A stretch of DNA of 38,217 nucleotides from Bacteroidota bacterium (GTDB lineage: Bacteria; Bacteroidota; Bacteroidia; Chitinophagales; Saprospiraceae): contig JAHEAQ010000010.1 in the NCBI GenBank assembly GCA_024642705.1, positions 56,227-94,443 of the forward strand, read 5' to 3'. This document shows positions 35,727 to 38,217 of the stretch, piece after piece (position 1 is the stretch's first letter; every line of letters starts with the position of its first letter). The translations under genes and the position numbers were made by a program. The notes beneath the pieces are model-generated. The model had not been told where the DNA came from and did not search any database. It saw nothing but the letters and a program-made list of their open reading frames with translations.

Positions 35727-36340
35727 AAAGCAATTTTGTTAAAAAGGCATCTTTTATTTTATTTGGTTGCTTGAGCGTTGCGATTGGGCTATACCCTTTA
35801 ATATATATTTCGTTTAACAAAGATATAGGCATTCTAACTTCAAAAACTGAAGAATTGCTTTCATATTTACCATGGAATCTTGCGTTTTACTGTCATATTT
35901 TTCTTGGAGGTCTAGCTTTATTGATAGGCTGGATTCAATTCCATAAAAAAATCAGGAACAAGCGAATTAGATTGCATCGCACCATTGGTAAAATATATGT
36001 GGTTTCAGCTGTTTTTAGTTCAATGGCAGGAATTTTTATAGGTTTTTTTGCAAATGGAGGAATAATTTCGAAAGTTGGTTTTGTTTGCCTAGGATTAATA
36101 TGGTTCATTTCAACTTTGCTTGCTTTTGATTATATAAGAAAGGGTGATGTTATCAATCACCAAAAAATGATGATATTTAGCTATGCTGCTTGTTTTGCAG
36201 CAGTTATGCTTCGGCTTTGGTTGCCACTTTTAATCATTATTTTCAGTGACTTTATTCTTGCTTATAGAATTGTTGCATGGTTGTGCTGGGTTCCTAATTT
36301 AATTGTGGCAAGTTTTATTGTTAGAAAATTTTCACTTTGA
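35723..36340 (+). CDS. DUF2306 membrane protein
   Basis: A 205-residue integral membrane protein with about six hydrophobic helices. DUF2306 features are FYCHIFLGGLALLIGWIQF, the basic loop KKIRNKRIRLHRTIGKIYV, and DVINHQKMMIFSYAACFAAV with conserved His residues that could bind haem or metal (inference). It is coupled to the DUF2071 gene by a 4-base overlap, which suggests a joint role. No terminator is evident; the 267-base gap downstream holds no recognisable gene. Confidence 0.87.
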   Translation: MKSNFVKKASFILFGCLSVAIGLYPLIYISFNKDIGILTSKTEELLSYLPWNLAFYCHIFLGGLALLIGWIQFHKKIRNKRIRLHRTIGKIYVVSAVFSSMAGIFIGFFANGGIISKVGFVCLGLIWFISTLLAFDYIRKGDVINHQKMMIFSYAACFAAVMLRLWLPLLIIIFSDFILAYRIVAWLCWVPNLIVASFIVRKFSL

Positions 36341-36607
36341 TTCAAGCAATTAAACTTTTATTGTATGCTAACTTTTTGAGTTTGAGTAAATTTATATCCC
36401 AATCCACAAAAAGGTGAAGAGCAAATTATGGAAATAGAAAGATTGACAAATAAAGAAGGAGAGTAGGGTTATAAAAAATATCTTAGCCTAATGGCATCAA
36501 TATATATTTTTCTTCAAAATCATTTGAATATCATTTACATTACAGAGAAAACAGACAATTGGGCGATTTTTCGCATCTAATAAAAACGCTGAAATTCTAA
36601 GAATTGA

Positions 36608-37612
36608 CTATTCCAATTTTTTAATCATAGTGTGCAAATGCTCATCGCGACTAATGGTTATAAATCCCAAACTTTGATAAGCTTTTTTTGCCGAATTGTT
36701 TTCGTGAACACTTATTGATACCCCTTTTACTCCTTGATGTTTCAATCTTGAAAATAAGTGTTCCATTAAAATTTGACCTAATCCTCGATTTTGATATTCT
36801 TCATAAACAGCTATTCGCATTTCTGGAATACTTTCATCCACATATCCAAATCCTTGGTCATAATATGGAAAAAATCTACACCAAACAGCTCCGATGTCTC
36901 GGTCTTCATATCTAGCAATAAAACCAATTTCACGCTTGCTATCCCAATTTTTATAATATTTAGCTAAATCTTTTTTTTCTAAAATAGCCCTATCAAATAA
37001 TTCATTGCCTTTATGTAAAGATTGGAAAACCATTTCTTTTAGAAAGTCAATATTAGAAGTTCTTAGAGGCCTAATGGTAACATTTTGTAAAGGCATTCTT
37101 CTAATATAATATACGTCGGTATGTTCATAATTTGTTCCAGAATCTAAAACTAATGTTTGAATTTGTTTATTAATTCGAAATGGTACGAATCTAAATTTTT
37201 TGTAAAATTTTATTGCAAATTCATTTTTCTCATATAATCTTAAAAATATATTTGCAAAACTAAATTTCACATTTGCCATTAGAAATCCCATTAATTCAGT
37301 CGCTATACCCTTGTTTTGATATTTCTTTCTAACGGATAAATATTTGATTTCCATGGTTTTCCCAATCTCATTCAAATCTTTTTTGGGTTTTGCGAATAGA
37401 ACTCCTAATAATTGGTTTTCAGAAAAATAGAAATAAGAAAAATCCCGATAATTAACAATTTCTTCTTCAATCTCTCTTGTAATTCTGATAGACTTTTCTT
37501 CATTTACAAATTCAATCTCCTGAAGTAATTCTTTAACTGCAGTTCTGTAATTTAAAAAATGATGCCTATTAAATTTTTCTACCAATTTGAATGAATAGGT
37601 TAAATAATACAA
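36608..37612 (-). CDS. Tandem GNAT N-acetyltransferase (two GNAT domains)
   Basis: A 334-residue protein of two GNAT domains. In the first, the acetyl-CoA motif A is YQNKGIATELM (98-108) with KNEFAIKFYKKFRF downstream. In the second it is YQNRGLGQILM (273-283) with ENNSAKKAYQSLGF. Both keep the Q/RxxGxG/A loop, so both could bind acetyl-CoA. The acceptor is unknown. No ATG start is available before residue 87 and none lies in the open frame upstream; the only usable start seen is TTG at 37612, so the N-terminus is uncertain. Single gene. Confidence 0.85.
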   Translation of the reverse strand: MYYLTYSFKLVEKFNRHHFLNYRTAVKELLQEIEFVNEEKSIRITREIEEEIVNYRDFSYFYFSENQLLGVLFAKPKKDLNEIGKTMEIKYLSVRKKYQNKGIATELMGFLMANVKFSFANIFLRLYEKNEFAIKFYKKFRFVPFRINKQIQTLVLDSGTNYEHTDVYYIRRMPLQNVTIRPLRTSNIDFLKEMVFQSLHKGNELFDRAILEKKDLAKYYKNWDSKREIGFIARYEDRDIGAVWCRFFPYYDQGFGYVDESIPEMRIAVYEEYQNRGLGQILMEHLFSRLKHQGVKGVSISVHENNSAKKAYQSLGFITISRDEHLHTMIKKLE

Positions 37613-37672
37613 TTTCTGAAAGAAATATTTCAGCTTAGTATATAAACAATAAAAAAGGCTTAAAGTTTGAAA

Positions 37673-38217
37673 TCAATCATCTACAGCTTGAAAAACCAAT
37701 TGTCGAAACTTCCAACTAGATTCATCACCAGTTCCTCCTTGGGTTTGCTTCATGATAACGCCTACTATATTTTCATTTGGATCAGCAAAGTATTGTGTGT
37801 TGAAATAACCACCCCAAGTAAATGTGCCTAAACTTCCAAGACCTCCTTTGATAACGCCTTTTTCTTGCAAAATACCGAACCCTATACCATAGGTGCTATC
37901 TCCATTTTCCATAATAGTACCAACTTGATTTTTCATCATCATTTCAATAGTTGTTCTGCTTAATATTCTGACGCCATTTAATGTTCCATTATTTAAATAC
38001 ATTTGAAGGAAAGTTGCGTAGTCTTTTGCTGTACTACTCAAACCAGCGCCTCCGGAAAAGAAACTTTTAGCCCCTTTTTTTGGATAATCAGGATCATAAA
38101 ATGTGATAGGATAGTTTTCCCAATTATCCATTACTTTTTGTTGAACAGCAACCAATCGATCTGCTTTATTATTTGGCAAATAGAACCATGTATCATTCAT
38201 TCCTAATGGTTCAAAAA
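37673..38217 (-). CDS. Serine hydrolase, beta-lactamase/PBP class C family (N-terminus beyond the window)
   Basis: The C-terminal 181 residues of a beta-lactamase-related serine hydrolase; the frame stays open to the window edge. It enters at FEPLGMNDTWF, the segment that follows the YxN motif in this family, and then shows GGAGLSSTAKDYATFLQMYL (the family's GGxGLxSTxxDYxxF) and a late GTFTWGGYFNTQYFADP where others have HxG. The SxxK and YxN motifs lie outside the window. It resembles the 1681-3399 hydrolase only at family level, and lacks its TPRs. Function could be esterase or peptidase. Confidence 0.88.
   Translation of the reverse strand, partial: FEPLGMNDTWFYLPNNKADRLVAVQQKVMDNWENYPITFYDPDYPKKGAKSFFSGGAGLSSTAKDYATFLQMYLNNGTLNGVRILSRTTIEMMMKNQVGTIMENGDSTYGIGFGILQEKGVIKGGLGSLGTFTWGGYFNTQYFADPNENIVGVIMKQTQGGTGDESSWKFRQLVFQAVDD

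Noticed and set aside
36341-36607. Possible remnant gene in the gap after the DUF2306 gene
   Set aside because: Only a 12-codon frame (start at 36428) is seen, with no recognisable protein similarity and no RNA structure.

Overview
The window is AT-rich DNA from a free-living member of the Bacteroidota, most likely of the Saprospiria/Cytophagia/Flavobacteriia type. The evidence is a SusC/SusD pair, two proteins ending in type IX secretion sorting domains (LYPNP motif), a TonB receptor paired with a DUF4249 lipoprotein, short A-rich leaders instead of strong Shine-Dalgarno sites, and one exact TAnnTTTG promoter box. No tRNA, rRNA, CRISPR array, insertion sequence or phage gene was found, and no gene-free stretch exceeds about 300 bases.

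Left part (1-11860) holds mixed single genes: an AAA/DUF234 ATPase behind a 51-bp-phased TTTGGC array; a serine hydrolase with TPRs; a Tat-exported Gfo/Idh/MocA oxidoreductase closed by a clear terminator; a DUF4287/DUF5655 protein; a DUF6970 lipoprotein with its own terminator; an NAD(P)H-dependent FMN reductase; a TonB-dependent receptor plus DUF4249 lipoprotein pair; a rhomboid protease; and rlmH.

Middle part (11960-34745) is a polysaccharide utilisation locus that reads as an alpha-glucan (starch-type) system. It starts with a NrtR/AraR-like regulator with a decayed Nudix box. Next comes a 1398-residue secreted protein joining a seven-bladed FG-GAP/ASPIC propeller to a GH13 amylase. A convergent GH53 galactanase follows, then SusD and SusC. 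Divergent from SusC is a T9SS protein built from five SusE/SusF-like modules. Two tandem SusA-like GH13 enzymes, a CocE/NonD hydrolase and a BNR-repeat protein complete the block on the minus strand. The SusD has two modules of the same SusE/SusF-like type inserted in its own chain, and no ordinary SusE/SusF lipoprotein is present. The working model is that surface amylases cut the glucan, the modules in SusD and in the five-repeat protein hold it, SusC imports oligosaccharides, and the two SusA-like enzymes cut them further.

Right part (34746-38217) holds a two-gene DUF2071/DUF2306 operon with a 4-base overlap, a tandem GNAT acetyltransferase that seems to start at TTG, and a serine hydrolase cut by the window edge.

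Functions are read from translated motifs and memory of the families; no database search was run.
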